Positions 8,810-18,102 are shown, counted from the stretch's first letter. The stretch: 64,000 nucleotides of DNA from Bradyrhizobium sp. 138 (GCF_023074075.1 NZ_JADPKT010000003.1:480001-544000), one strand, 5' to 3'. Translations and numbers: made by a program. Notes: generated by a model not told the origin, from the sequence alone.

Positions 8810-10204
8810 GTGACAATGCTCGTCGAGCGCCTCAACCTGCCTGCTGCGCTTTCGCCCGCGCCGAGCAAGCGTGACGCCGAAACAGTCCAGTTCGCTCAGG
8901 CTGCGCTGACATCCGCCAAGCGGGAAGGCCTGCAACTCGCGGTCCGGGCGCGCTATGTCGCCCTTCTCGTCATTGGCTGCCTGCTGCTGGTGATCAACCC
9001 GGCCTGGGAGCAGCTCTATTACGTGGCGCTGCTCGGCCTGTTCGCACTGATCGGCTGGGCCCAGGCCAGGGTTGGGCGGGTGGGCGTGTCACGGTCCGAA
9101 TTGGCGCTCCTGTTCTGCGATCTGGCGTTGCTCACCCTCCTCATCGTGGTCCCTAATCCATTCGGGACGACGCACTGGCCGGTCGCGATGCAGTACCATT
9201 TCGGTAACTTCATCTATTTCTTCGTACTGCTCGCAGGCGCCACACTGGCCTATTCCTGGCGGACCGTGATTGCGGTCGGGGCGTGGACCGCCGCACTCTG
9301 GCTGGTCGGCATGGCCTGGGTGTGGTGGCAACCCGATCGCGATCCGGGGCTGACGGCCCGCATTGCCGCCGCAGTCGGCGACGATCACCGCTTGTTCGCA
9401 ATGATCTCGCCCAGTGCGATCGGATTCCACCTTCGCACCCAGGAAATCGTCGTATTCATGATCGTGGCCATGACGTTGGCGCTCGCGGTCCGGCGCAGCA
9501 ATGACCTGCTGGTCCGACATGCCGCGGTGGAGCGCGAACGCGGCAATCTGGCACGCTACTTCTCGCCCAATGTCGTCGCGGAATTGTCGAAGCAGGACGA
9601 GCCCCTGAGGCAGGTGCGCACGCAACACGCTGCGGTGCTGTTCGTCGACATCGTCGGCTTCACGGCCTTTGCCGATGCGCGCACGCCGCAGGAGGTGGTG
9701 CGGACCTTGCGTGAATTCCACGGGCTGATGGAGCAGGAGGTTTTCCGCCACAGCGGCACGCTCGACAAATATCTCGGTGACGGATTGATGGCGACGTTCG
9801 GCACTCCCTTTGCCGGCGCGCACGATGCCAGCAACGCGCTGCGGTGTGCCCAGGCCATGATCGGCGCGGCGAACAGTTGGAACGGGCGACGAACGGCATT
9901 GGGAGAGTCGCCGCTGCGTGTGAGTTTTGGCTTGCATTATGGGCCGGTGGTGCTCGGCGATATCGGGCAGACCTGTCTAGAATTTGCCGTGATCGGTGCC
10001 ACCGTCAACGCGGCGAGCCGTCTCGAGGCGTTGACCCGCACGCTCGACTGCGCGCTGGTGGCAAGCGACGATCTCATCAGCCGCGCGAAGGCCGAGCTTG
10101 GCAGCGCAGCCGAAGCATTTCAGCCACTGATGGCGCAGGAGCCACAGGCGGTCCGTGGGATCCAGCGTCCGATCGGAATATGGACTCAGGCCCGCGGCTT
10201 GTAG
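8810..10204 (+). CDS. Membrane class III adenylate/guanylate cyclase
   Basis: Makes cyclic AMP or GMP from ATP or GTP. It has 464 aa from the GTG at 8810 (AGGAGA upstream; an ATG two codons on is an alternative). Residues about 45-235 hold around six hydrophobic helices, and the rest is the cytoplasmic cyclase domain. The first metal Asp is in LFVDIVGFT and the second in LGDGLMATFG; RLEALTR is the late helix. The order six helices plus one catalytic domain matches membrane cyclases frequent in rhizobia, which have many paralogues. Nucleotide preference cannot be set from reading alone. A strong terminator follows. Confidence 0.88.
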   Translation: MTMLVERLNLPAALSPAPSKRDAETVQFAQAALTSAKREGLQLAVRARYVALLVIGCLLLVINPAWEQLYYVALLGLFALIGWAQARVGRVGVSRSELALLFCDLALLTLLIVVPNPFGTTHWPVAMQYHFGNFIYFFVLLAGATLAYSWRTVIAVGAWTAALWLVGMAWVWWQPDRDPGLTARIAAAVGDDHRLFAMISPSAIGFHLRTQEIVVFMIVAMTLALAVRRSNDLLVRHAAVERERGNLARYFSPNVVAELSKQDEPLRQVRTQHAAVLFVDIVGFTAFADARTPQEVVRTLREFHGLMEQEVFRHSGTLDKYLGDGLMATFGTPFAGAHDASNALRCAQAMIGAANSWNGRRTALGESPLRVSFGLHYGPVVLGDIGQTCLEFAVIGATVNAASRLEALTRTLDCALVASDDLISRAKAELGSAAEAFQPLMAQEPQAVRGIQRPIGIWTQARGL

Positions 10205-10244
10205 CATGCCGATCGTGCTCGACGCCGCTGTCACGAACCCAAAC

Positions 10245-10273
10245 AAAAAGCCCGGCCGAACGGCCGGGCTTTT
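10245..10273. terminator. Strong bidirectional intrinsic terminator
   Basis: AAAAAGCCCGGCCG, loop AA, CGGCCGGGCTTTT: a very stable GC stem flanked by A on the left and T on the right. It lies between the convergent cyclase and carD genes and can stop transcription from both sides. Confidence 0.9.
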
Positions 10274-10301
10274 GATCTGTTGGAATCGAAGCGAGAGACG
10301 C

Positions 10302-11135
10302 TTACGCGGCCTCGTCGGCGACGGTGGTGTCGTCACCATCGGTATCGTCGCTATCGCCCTCGGCATCCGCTTCGCCCTCGGCGGCTTCCGCCTTGGCGTT
10401 GCGGCGCGGGCTCTTGGCGAGCTGGGCCTCGATCTCCTTGACCGCTTCGGTCTCGGTCGAGTGCTGCACCACCGCGATCTCACGGGAGAGGCGATCGAGC
10501 GCCGCTTCATAGAGCTGGCGTTCGCTGTAGGACTGCTCCGGCTGCGACTCCGAGCGGTAGAGGTCGCGCACGACTTCCGCGATCGCGACGATGTCGCCCG
10601 AATTGATCTTCGCTTCGTATTCCTGGGCGCGGCGCGACCACATGGTGCGCTTGACGCGGGCGCGGCCCTTGAGCGTCTCCAGCGCCTTCTTCACCAGCGT
10701 CGGGTCCGACAGCTTGCGCATGCCGACATTGGCGACCTTGGCGGTCGGCACGCGCAGCGTCATCTTGTCCTTGATGAAGTTGATGACGAACAGCTCAAGC
10801 TTCGCACCGGCGATCTCCTGCTCCTCGATGGCCAGGATCTGGCCGACGCCGTGAGCGGGATAGACGACGAATTCGTTGGCCTTGAAGCCCTGACGCTGGG
10901 TCACGACCTTCTTTTCCTCGACCTTCGGCGCAGCAGCGGGCTTCGCGGCCGGCTTCGCAGCAGCGACAGGAGCCTTGGCAGGAGCAGCAGCAACGGCAGC
11001 CTTCGGCGCGGCGGGCTTGGCAGCGGAGGCCTTGGCTGCGGGAGCCTTGGCAGTCACAGGCTTGGCAGTCACAGGCTTGGCAGCAGGCTTAGCAGCGGTC
11101 GCTTTCGCGGCCGGTTTGGCAGTCTTGTTAGGCAT
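10302..11135 (-). CDS. carD: CarD/CdnL-type RNA polymerase-binding regulator
   Basis: CarD-like protein that binds the RNA polymerase beta subunit and stabilises open promoter complexes. The start chosen is ATG at 11135 (277 aa), preceded by GAAG. Residues 1-75 are low complexity, almost only Ala, Lys and Pro; the conserved core begins near FKANEFVVYPAHGVGQI (Tudor-like interaction domain), followed by the helical DNA-binding part (MWSRRAQEY, LYEAALDRLSREIAVV). The tail is acidic. The frame stays open upstream to a GTG at 11333, adding another basic Ala/Lys-rich stretch, so the true N-terminus could be 66 residues longer. It is last in the block helicase-S4-fdxA-carD. Confidence 0.88.
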   Translation of the reverse strand: MPNKTAKPAAKATAAKPAAKPVTAKPVTAKAPAAKASAAKPAAPKAAVAAAPAKAPVAAAKPAAKPAAAPKVEEKKVVTQRQGFKANEFVVYPAHGVGQILAIEEQEIAGAKLELFVINFIKDKMTLRVPTAKVANVGMRKLSDPTLVKKALETLKGRARVKRTMWSRRAQEYEAKINSGDIVAIAEVVRDLYRSESQPEQSYSERQLYEAALDRLSREIAVVQHSTETEAVKEIEAQLAKSPRRNAKAEAAEGEADAEGDSDDTDGDDTTVADEAA

Positions 11136-11479
11136 TGCGCTTCTTTTGTTCTTCGAGGATTTTGCAGCCGGCGCCTTCGTCGCGGTCCGACCCTTGGATG
11201 CGCTACGGCTGGCCGCGGCGACTTTTTTGGCCTCCTTATGGGAAGCCCTCGCTGAAGTACTCTTTTTACGCGTTTTCTGTGACACAGCCTGCGCGCGGAA
11301 ACTGCCACGCCCCTGTTCGACATTTGGTTTCACGGGAACCCAGAGGGGCCAACGGGGCTGACGGGGTTCGGCTTAATGTGCCCAATATAGCACATTTCCC
11401 GCAAAAATCAATGATTTAGGGGTCTTCAGGGCTGGTTTTCGGCGGCAGCGCCGCTATTAGGGTTAAGTTTGGGCCCGAT

Positions 11480-11818
11480 TTAGTCGCCGGAGCCGGGGTT
11501 CGGAGAAAAATATTTCTCGAACTTGCCTTCCATGCCGTCGAATTCCTTGGCGTCGGCAGGTGATTCTTTCTTCTGGGTGATGTTCGGCCAGCTCTTGGCG
11601 TAGTCGGCGTTGACCTCGAGCCACTTTTCCAGGCCCGGTTCCGTGTCCGGCTTGATGGCGTCGGCGGGGCATTCCGGCTCGCACACGCCGCAATCGATGC
11701 ACTCGTCGGGGTGGATGACGAGCATGTTGTCACCCTCGTAGAAACAGTCGACCGGGCAGACCTCGACGCAGTCGGTGTACTTGCACTTGATGCAGTTTTC
11801 AGTGACGACGTAAGTCAT
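11480..11818 (-). CDS. fdxA: 7Fe-8S ferredoxin FdxA
   Basis: Small electron carrier of 112 aa with one [3Fe-4S] and one [4Fe-4S] cluster. Cys patterns: [17 protein letters not shown] at the N-terminus and [12 protein letters not shown] further on. The long acidic C-terminal extension ending near GSGD is typical of the Azotobacter FdI / FdxA type. The ATG at 11818 is clear. Its neighbours, carD downstream and the S4 protein upstream, are the usual ones in this order of bacteria. Confidence 0.95.
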   Translation of the reverse strand: MTYVVTENCIKCKYTDCVEVCPVDCFYEGDNMLVIHPDECIDCGVCEPECPADAIKPDTEPGLEKWLEVNADYAKSWPNITQKKESPADAKEFDGMEGKFEKYFSPNPGSGD

Positions 11819-11950
11819 CCAACGCTCCGAAAAGCTCTTTTAAAAGTCGCGGCTTGCGTAGCGCGGATGGCCCGGCGCCGCAAGGTCGGCAAGGCCCGAT
11901 CATGACACTTGTGTGCGCTTGATCGTCCAAGAAATGAATACGTTGCGCAA

Positions 11951-12220
11951 TTAATTGCGCACGCCGAGCTCCTCGTAGAGCACCCGCGCCGAGGCGGCAT
12001 CGCCGCGGCGTTCGTTGAAGCCCGTGACTTTCAAGACGCGCACGGTGCGGTCGAGCGCGATGGTGAGCACGTCGCCGATCTTGACCGCATGCCCCGGCGA
12101 GGTCTCGCGTGCGCCGTTGATGCGGACGTGGCCCGTGGCGACGAGCTCGGCCGCGGAGGTGCGCGCCTTCACCACCCGCGCGTGCCACAGCCATTTGTCG
12201 AGGCGCTGCCGCTCGGTCGT
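11951..12220 (-). CDS. S4-domain RNA-binding protein (Hsp15-like), apparent ACG start
   Basis: S4 domains bind structured RNA; Hsp15 relatives act on stalled 50S subunits. The conserved S4 start RQRLDKWLWHARVVKAR is encoded here, but between the upstream in-frame stop and that motif there is no ATG, GTG or TTG. At 12220 an ACG sits exactly where ATG is expected, 7 bases after a perfect AAGGAG; from it the protein has 89 aa and begins with Thr codon then TERQRLDKW. The first ordinary start (GTG at 12175) would cut off half the first S4 helix. Either ACG is used at low efficiency or the base is a mutation or error. It lies 4 bp after the helicase stop, so coupling is likely. Confidence 0.8.
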   Translation of the reverse strand, partial: TTERQRLDKWLWHARVVKARTSAAELVATGHVRINGARETSPGHAVKIGDVLTIALDRTVRVLKVTGFNERRGDAASARVLYEELGVRN

Positions 12221-12224
12221 GGGA

Positions 12225-15200
12225 TCACTCCTTCCGACCGGACAATTGCTCTTTCAGCGCGGCGAGTTTTGCGAAGGGCGAGTTCGGATCGGCTGGACGA
12301 TCGCGCTCGCGCGGGTTCGCGCTCGAGGCGTAGGGGCGCAGCGACGGACCGGACTCGCGATCTCGGCGGTCGCGGCCCTTGTCACGATCGCGGCCGCGGT
12401 TGTCACGGCCCTTGTCGCGATCTCCGCCAAATTTACCCTTGTCGCGATCGCGGCCCTTGTTGTCGCGGTCCTTGCCCTCGAAGCGGCGGTTCTTGTCGTC
12501 GCGCCCCTCGGGACGCGGCGCGCCCTCGCCACCTTCGCGCGGCTTGCGGAAGTCTCGGCCGCCGTCCCTGCGATGACCACCGCCGTGACGATGACGCTCG
12601 TTGCGCTTCTCGCCGTCGGCGGCTTGCGCGGCCCCGCCTTCCGCGGGTGCAGCTCCAGCCTCGGCGCCGGCCTGCGGACGCTGATGGTGGTGACGCTGAT
12701 GGCGATGGCGCTCGTGGCGCGGCTTGCGGTCCTCGTGACGGCCGCCGGGACGCCAGACCTCGATCAGCTCGGGCGCAGCGGGCGCAGCCGCGGCTTCAGG
12801 CGCGGCAGCGTCGGCCGATGCGGCGGCTTCCGTTGCCACGGTCTCGGCGGCAGCAGCTTCGAGGCCGCCAGCCTCCGGGGACGCAGCGGCCTCTTCGGCC
12901 GGCGGCGCAATGCCGGGCGCGTCTTCAGGCGTGACGGGAACCTCGGGGGAAGCTTCCAGCGCGGGCTCTGCTTGCGCGGCCTCGTCCTGCTGCTCCATGC
13001 CGGGGGCGTCTTCGACGGTGACGGCTTCCGCGGCGGCTGCGGTGGATGCCTCCTCGGGCAGGCCCGCGACGGCCTCCGCAGCGGTCTCGCTCGAGGTCTC
13101 GGCGCTGCCCTCAGTGGGCGGCGTCTCTGCGGCGACCGTTTCAGTTACAACCTGCTCAGTCACGACAGGCTTTTGCGGCAGCGGCGGGCGCTTCTCCATG
13201 CGATAGCCGAGGGCACGGAGGACCGACGCAAAATCCTCGCCGGCGGAGCCTGTGAGCGAGGTCATCGCCTGCGTCACCACGAAGCTGCGGCCGTCGAAGG
13301 CGCCGGCGGGCTTTTCGCCGGACGCGTTCTCGCGCCAGGCCAGCGCCGGGCGGATCAGATCGGCAAGGCGCTCCAGAATGTCGACGCGCACGGCGCGCTC
13401 GCCGGCCTGCTTGTAGCCGAGCACGCGATAGGCATCGCGCGGCAGCGCCTTGTCGACCGGGAACGAGGTGCGGCCCGAAGATGCCAGATGCTGCGCGCCC
13501 GACAGCGAGGACAGATCGACATTGTCCTGCTTCAGCGCCCAGAGCAGCGCTGCGAGCGCGCGTGCGGCGGGCTTGAGCAGGCCGGGGAAATAGATGTGAT
13601 AGGCGCCGAAACGGACGCCGTATTTGCGCAAGACCGCGCGCGAGGGCTGGTCGAGATCCTTCAGCTCGCCGGCGATTCTGGGACGCTCGAGCACGCCGAG
13701 CGCCTCGACCAGCTGATAGGCGATGCCGCGGGCGATGCCGGTGACATCCTCGGCCTTGGACAGCTCGAACATCGGCCCGAGCAGTTTTTCGATATGCGTC
13801 TTGAGCCAGAGTTCGAGCCGGGCCTGCACCTTGTCGCGAGGACCGCCGGTCAGGCGCTCGTCGGAGATGATGCGGATGCGCGGATGCAGCGCGTCCTCTG
13901 CGGCAGACAGCCGCGCCACGGCATCGCCGGTCCAGCGGATGGTGCCTTCCGAGGTCAGCACGAACTGGTCATCAGGCGCATTGCCGAGCCGTTCGGCGCG
14001 CGTGTTGATCTCGCCGGCGAGCACCGCTTGCGCTGCAGCCTGCAAGGCTTTCGCATCGGAGCCCGCTTCCGCAGCGTCCGGTGCAAAGGTGAAGCCGTCG
14101 AGGCGGCCGATGACATGGCCTTCGACGATGACTTCGCCGGTCTTGCCGATTTCAGTATTCAAGCTCGTGTTCTCCCGCAGGCGGCGCATCAATACACTGG
14201 TCCGGCGATCAACGAAACGCTCAGTCAAGCGTTCATGGAGCGCATCCGATAATTTATTTTCGACCTCCCGCGTCACCCCCTGCCAGCGTTCGGGGTCTTT
14301 CAGCCAGTCCGGGCGGTTGGCGACGAAGGTCCAGGTGCGGATCTGCGCGATCCGGGCCGACAGCGTGTCGATATCGCCGTCGATGCGGTCGGCCTGGGTG
14401 ACCTGGGCTTCGAACCAGGCATCGGGGACGCAGCCCTTCTGCATCAGGAAGCCGTAAAGCGTCGTCACCAGCTCGGCATGGGCGGCCGGCGACAGTTTTC
14501 GGTAGTCCGGGACCTGGCAGGCCTCCCACAGCCGTTCCACCGCCTCTTTGCCATGCGCGATATCGCGCACCTCGACGTCGCGGGCGGCGTGGTCGAGCAC
14601 GCGCATGTCCTCGGCGATCGGCGCGCGCGTCAGCGCCTCGTGGCCGGGGGCGAGGTTCAGCGAGACCTGCAGCGCGCCGAGCGAGGCGAAATCCAGCTTC
14701 GCGTTCCGCCATTGCAGCATCTTCACGGCATCGAAGGTGTGGTTCTGCAGCGCGTTGACGAGCTCGGGCTCGAACGGGGCGCAGCGGCCGGTGGTGCCGA
14801 AGGTGCCGTTGCGCGTGGCGCGGCCGGCGCGGCCCGCGATCTGCGCGAATTCGGACGGCGTCAGGCGGCGGAACTGATAGCCGTCGAACTTGCGGTCGGA
14901 GGCAAACGCGACGTGATCGACGTCGAGATTGAGGCCCATGCCGACGGCATCGGTGGCGACGAGATAATCGACGTCGCCGTTCTGGAACATCGCCACCTGC
15001 GCGTTGCGCGTGCGCGGTGACAGCGAGCCCAGCACCACGGCGGCGCCGCCGTGCTGGCGGCGGATCAGCTCGGCGATGGCGTAGACTTCATCGGCCGAGA
15101 ACGCGACGATGGCGGTGCGGCGCGGCTGGCGCGTGATCTTGCGGTCGCCGGCAAATTCCAGCTGCGACAGGCGCGGCCGCGTGATCATGGAGACGCCGGG

Positions 15201-15659
15201 CAACAGGCGCTCGATGATCGGGCGCATGGTGGCAGCGCCCAGCAGCAGCGTCTCGTCGCGGCCGCGGCGGTTGAGGATGCGATCGGTGAAGACATGGCCG
15301 CGTTCGAGATCGCCGGCGATCTGGACTTCGTCGACGGCGAGGAAGGAGAGATCGAGGTCGCGCGGCATCGCCTCGACGGTCGAGACCCAATAGCGCGGGC
15401 TCCTCGGCTTGATCTTCTCCTCGCCGGTGACGAGCGCGACCGCCTCGGCTCCGACCCTTGCTGCGATCTTGTTGTAGACCTCGCGCGCCAAGAGGCGCAG
15501 CGGCAGCCCGATCATGCCCGAGGGATGCGCGAGCATCCGCTCGATGGCGAGATGGGTCTTGCCGGTGTTGGTCGGCCCGAGCACCGCAGTGACGCCGGCG
15601 CCAGGCACTCGATCGTGCAGGGCGCGCTCGGAGGCGAAGGGGGAGGAGGAAAAGGCCAT
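12225..15659 (-). CDS. SUV3/MgpS-like superfamily 2 RNA helicase with disordered tail
   Basis: Large ATP-dependent helicase of 1144 aa. Motif I is GPTNTGKTH, motif II is the unusual DEVQ, and motif VI is QIAGRAGRA; the early part resembles SUV3, the mitochondrial RNA-degradosome helicase. Residues about 880-1000 are Ala/Glu-rich and low complexity, and about 1000-1144 are a highly charged Arg/Asp/Gly region with repeated RDRDKG units ending in a conserved SPFAKLAALKEQL. Such tails usually bind RNA or partners. The gene leads the transcription unit that runs into the S4 gene with only 4 bp between. Exact substrate not known. Confidence 0.85.
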   Translation of the reverse strand: MAFSSSPFASERALHDRVPGAGVTAVLGPTNTGKTHLAIERMLAHPSGMIGLPLRLLAREVYNKIAARVGAEAVALVTGEEKIKPRSPRYWVSTVEAMPRDLDLSFLAVDEVQIAGDLERGHVFTDRILNRRGRDETLLLGAATMRPIIERLLPGVSMITRPRLSQLEFAGDRKITRQPRRTAIVAFSADEVYAIAELIRRQHGGAAVVLGSLSPRTRNAQVAMFQNGDVDYLVATDAVGMGLNLDVDHVAFASDRKFDGYQFRRLTPSEFAQIAGRAGRATRNGTFGTTGRCAPFEPELVNALQNHTFDAVKMLQWRNAKLDFASLGALQVSLNLAPGHEALTRAPIAEDMRVLDHAARDVEVRDIAHGKEAVERLWEACQVPDYRKLSPAAHAELVTTLYGFLMQKGCVPDAWFEAQVTQADRIDGDIDTLSARIAQIRTWTFVANRPDWLKDPERWQGVTREVENKLSDALHERLTERFVDRRTSVLMRRLRENTSLNTEIGKTGEVIVEGHVIGRLDGFTFAPDAAEAGSDAKALQAAAQAVLAGEINTRAERLGNAPDDQFVLTSEGTIRWTGDAVARLSAAEDALHPRIRIISDERLTGGPRDKVQARLELWLKTHIEKLLGPMFELSKAEDVTGIARGIAYQLVEALGVLERPRIAGELKDLDQPSRAVLRKYGVRFGAYHIYFPGLLKPAARALAALLWALKQDNVDLSSLSGAQHLASSGRTSFPVDKALPRDAYRVLGYKQAGERAVRVDILERLADLIRPALAWRENASGEKPAGAFDGRSFVVTQAMTSLTGSAGEDFASVLRALGYRMEKRPPLPQKPVVTEQVVTETVAAETPPTEGSAETSSETAAEAVAGLPEEASTAAAAEAVTVEDAPGMEQQDEAAQAEPALEASPEVPVTPEDAPGIAPPAEEAAASPEAGGLEAAAAETVATEAAASADAAAPEAAAAPAAPELIEVWRPGGRHEDRKPRHERHRHQRHHHQRPQAGAEAGAAPAEGGAAQAADGEKRNERHRHGGGHRRDGGRDFRKPREGGEGAPRPEGRDDKNRRFEGKDRDNKGRDRDKGKFGGDRDKGRDNRGRDRDKGRDRRDRESGPSLRPYASSANPRERDRPADPNSPFAKLAALKEQLSGRKE

Positions 15660-15729
15660 GTCTGGGGGATTAGGTAATGGCGATTTGGGCGAATGTCAGT
15701 GCCGGATTGAGGCGGGGGCGCTTGTTGCT

Positions 15730-15826
15730 CCTCATCCTGAGGAGCGCGTCAGCGCGTCTCGAAGGATGAAGGCCCGGCTGGTGCCGCCGGGCAAACGGCC
15801 GCTTGCGCGGCCTCCTCAGGGTGAGG
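15730..15826. repeat. Palindromic repeat, CCTCATCCTGAGGAG family
   Basis: The left arm CCTCATCCTGAGGAG is matched by CTCCTCAGGGTGAGG about 80 bp later (one mismatch), with the internal hallmark TCTCGAAGGATGAAGGC. The same core recurs at 23889-24024 and 36103-36238. It forms a long imperfect hairpin, like repetitive extragenic palindromes. Confidence 0.8.
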
Positions 15827-16221
15827 GGCACACCGAAGGTGCGGCCGCACCCTCCCCAAATCCCGCGCAACTGTCTCACTTTGCGACGCTTTTCCTGCCC
15901 GTCTTAAACTTCGGAACGACTCTAGAACGAATCGCGGCCGAATCGCTGACTCCAGATTGAGTCTCGTTCCGTTCACGCAATATGTCGCGGGAGTCCTGTC
16001 GGCGGCAACTAGATGGAGTTTTGGGCTGCCGCACAAGTGACGTTTCGATGGCGCAAAGCCTTAAGTTGGGGACGGCGCGGAGTCGAATCAGAATCGGGGC
16101 GGAGTCAAATGGATTCCCGGGCAGGCGGGCCCCCCAACTCATTTTTCGCGAAAACAACCCCATGCACAGTAGGGATGTGGTTGAAATAGCGAAGTATTTC
16201 ATTCGCGCCCGGAAGCCAGAC

Positions 16222-16302
16222 CGTAGCCCGTATAGAGCGGAGCGGAATACGGGGAGCCGCGGGCGAGAATCCCGGATTGCGCTACGCTCCATCCGGGCTA
16301 CG
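16222..16302. repeat. Palindromic repeat, CGTAGCCCGGAT family
   Basis: It begins CGTAGCCCG and ends CGGGCTACG, with an inner ATCCCGGATTGCGCTACGCT. The left half is slightly diverged (TATAGAGCGG). Other copies are at 45413-45500 and 50306-50382. Confidence 0.8.
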
Positions 16303-16318
16303 ACGCGCCGCTACCGCC

Positions 16319-17191
16319 CTACTGCGTCTTCGCCACCCTTGGCGGCTGGGGCGTGGTGATGAAGCTGGTCGCTTCCAGCATGGCAGGTCCGAGCGGCGTC
16401 GGCACCTTCAGCCAGAACGGGACCAGGATGCGGGTGCCCGCCACCGGCGCGAACGCGATCTCGATGTTGCGCTGGGCGGCGAGGTATTTGATCACGGGGC
16501 GGTCGGGGATGTAGCCCGCCACAGGTACGAAATAGAGCGCGCAGACCACGACCGGGCCCTTGTAGCCCTTCTCCGCCTTCACGGTCTCCATGCGCTTGAA
16601 ATCGAGCTTGAGATCGTAGCGCATGCGGCCATCGAACACGGGCGCCGCGCTGTGGCAGGCTTCAGGCGAAACGGGATCGCCGGTGCCGGGCACGCGCAGC
16701 ATCGAGGCCGTCATGGGGTCCCAGACGCCGCGGCGATGCGCGTCGGTGACGACGATACGATCAGGGTCGACCGGCGGCTCCGGCAGAATGGCAAAATCCT
16801 TCACATTGCCCTTGTCGAGCGTGATGCGGATCTCTTCGGTCTTCTTCTGGGTGGTGGTGGAGGCCTGGTAGCCGGTCGCAACCAGCGCGCCGCCGACGAC
16901 GCGGCCCTGTGAAGCGCCGGTGCCGGACCCGCCCGTGAACGACTTTAGAAGCCCCGAGGTGCCGCCCGCGGCCGCCGCCGAGAACACGTCGTCCTGGATG
17001 TCGATGTTCCAGCCGCCCTTGCCGACGGGAATGCCCGCCAGCGAGGCCTCATATTGCGCTTCGAGCTTGCCCTGCGCGGCCGCCGGCGCCGCGCTCCACG
17101 CCAACGCCAGCCCGCAAAACGCCGCCAGCCAGCCGGCCAAGCGCGGGCGGACTGAGCGCTGTTTTGGCGCAGAAAAGGGCGTTATGAGCAC
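16319..17191 (-). CDS. DUF3108 domain exported protein
   Basis: Unknown-function protein of the DUF3108 family, probably periplasmic. The chosen GTG at 17191 has GGAA six bases upstream and gives 290 aa; a TTG at 17203 in the same frame is possible. The N-terminus is basic, then hydrophobic (LAAFCGLALAW), ending APAAAQG, a good signal peptidase I site. The mature part is beta-rich, with the repeated KLEAQYEASLAGIPVGKG start typical of the family and paired Cys. Members are thought to have a LolA-like or beta-barrel-like fold, but no activity is established. Confidence 0.75.
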   Translation of the reverse strand: MLITPFSAPKQRSVRPRLAGWLAAFCGLALAWSAAPAAAQGKLEAQYEASLAGIPVGKGGWNIDIQDDVFSAAAAGGTSGLLKSFTGGSGTGASQGRVVGGALVATGYQASTTTQKKTEEIRITLDKGNVKDFAILPEPPVDPDRIVVTDAHRRGVWDPMTASMLRVPGTGDPVSPEACHSAAPVFDGRMRYDLKLDFKRMETVKAEKGYKGPVVVCALYFVPVAGYIPDRPVIKYLAAQRNIEIAFAPVAGTRILVPFWLKVPTPLGPAMLEATSFITTPQPPRVAKTQ

Positions 17192-17595
17192 GAAACATTC
17201 CAATCGGGGCGCGATGGCTGTTACTTAAGCCAAAAACCGCGGCAAACAATGTGTCCGGGCACCTGAAGCCGGGAACTCCACCGGACTCTTCAAGCGCGAA
17301 TACGCCCTTTATGTGATGGTAAGGCGCGACAAACATTGCCGTTTTGGTGATTGGAAGGGTGCCGCGGGCTGCAAGCCTCGCCTGCCCTTCGCTGTCATGC
17401 CCCGGCTTGCCGCCTTCACTCAAGCTCTGGCGCGCCAAGCAACTCAACGGCCTCGAATCCGCGCCCAAAACCTTGACGCAAGGCCCCTTCCCCCCTATAC
17501 GTCCGCCCGCTCCCTGCAAGGACAGAGAATTCGCCCCCGTGGCGCCCAGAATGGCGGCCGCAAATCGTTGGGGGTTTAGGATAAGGATTGATGCC
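17192..17595. other. Divergent promoter interval between DUF3108 gene and rpmB
   Basis: Some 400 bp without a convincing gene. It must hold the promoters of both divergent genes. The 60 bp before rpmB are the rpmB leader, ending in AAGGA. No riboswitch-like fold or clear promoter boxes recognised. Confidence 0.4.
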
Positions 17596-17907
17596 ATGTC
17601 TCGCCGCTGCGAACTGACGGCCAAGGGCCCCCTCGTCGGCCACAAGGTCAGCCACTCCAACATCAAGACCAAGCGCCGCTTCCTGCCGAACCTCGTCAAC
17701 GTGACGTTCATCTCGGAAGCCCTCGAGCGCAACGTGCGCCTGCGCGTCTCCACCAACGCGGTGAAGAGCGTCGACCACAATGGCGGCTTGGACGCCTTCC
17801 TGCTCAAGGCCAACGCCGACGCGCTGTCGCCGCGCGCCCTCGAGCTGAAGCGCGCCATCCAGAAGAAGGTCGGCCCGTCGACCGCGCCGGCGAAGAAGGC
17901 CAGCTAA
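17596..17907 (+). CDS. rpmB: 50S ribosomal protein L28
   Basis: Large-subunit ribosomal protein, 103 aa. The ATG at 17596 follows AAGGA; frame extension upstream is not coding. Motifs: [20 protein letters not shown], then TKRRFLPNL and the [13 protein letters not shown] region. The bacterial L28 core is about 78 residues; the longer C-terminal basic tail is usual in alphaproteobacteria. It has its own terminator 75 bp downstream, after which base composition drops. Confidence 0.97.
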   Translation: MSRRCELTAKGPLVGHKVSHSNIKTKRRFLPNLVNVTFISEALERNVRLRVSTNAVKSVDHNGGLDAFLLKANADALSPRALELKRAIQKKVGPSTAPAKKAS

Positions 17908-17980
17908 GAAGTTTTACCATTAGGGCGGGGGCTAAGTTGCGTCGCGTGGCGTAGGCTTAGCCAGTAGAGTTTTGCGTTGC

Positions 17981-18010
17981 GGCCGGATCGGAAGATCCGG
18001 CCGTTTTTGT
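17981..18010 (+). terminator. Intrinsic terminator of rpmB
   Basis: GGCCGGATC, loop GGAA, GATCCGGCC, then GTTTTTGTTT: a perfect 9-bp stem with a T run. It separates rpmB from the following low-GC island. Confidence 0.9.
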
Positions 18011-18102
18011 TTGATGGGACCTCACAAACCGTAAAAGAATGGCTATTGTGGCAGAAGGTTGAGCTAGCCGAGACTTGAACGTTAAGCTTGCGGAGCGAGC
18101 AT

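Larger units (their letters stand above)
15660..16318. other. Gene-free 659-bp interval with two palindromic repeats
   Basis: No convincing coding frame is seen between the helicase start and the DUF3108 stop. The interval holds one copy each of two repeat families (entries at 15730 and 16222). Between them, 15900-16200 is less GC-rich and shows no motif I recognise. Confidence 0.6.

Noticed and set aside
15900..16210. Possible small gene in the helicase/DUF3108 gap
   Set aside because: Frames here lack a start with ribosome site and show no conserved motif; the interval is better explained by repeats and a promoter region.
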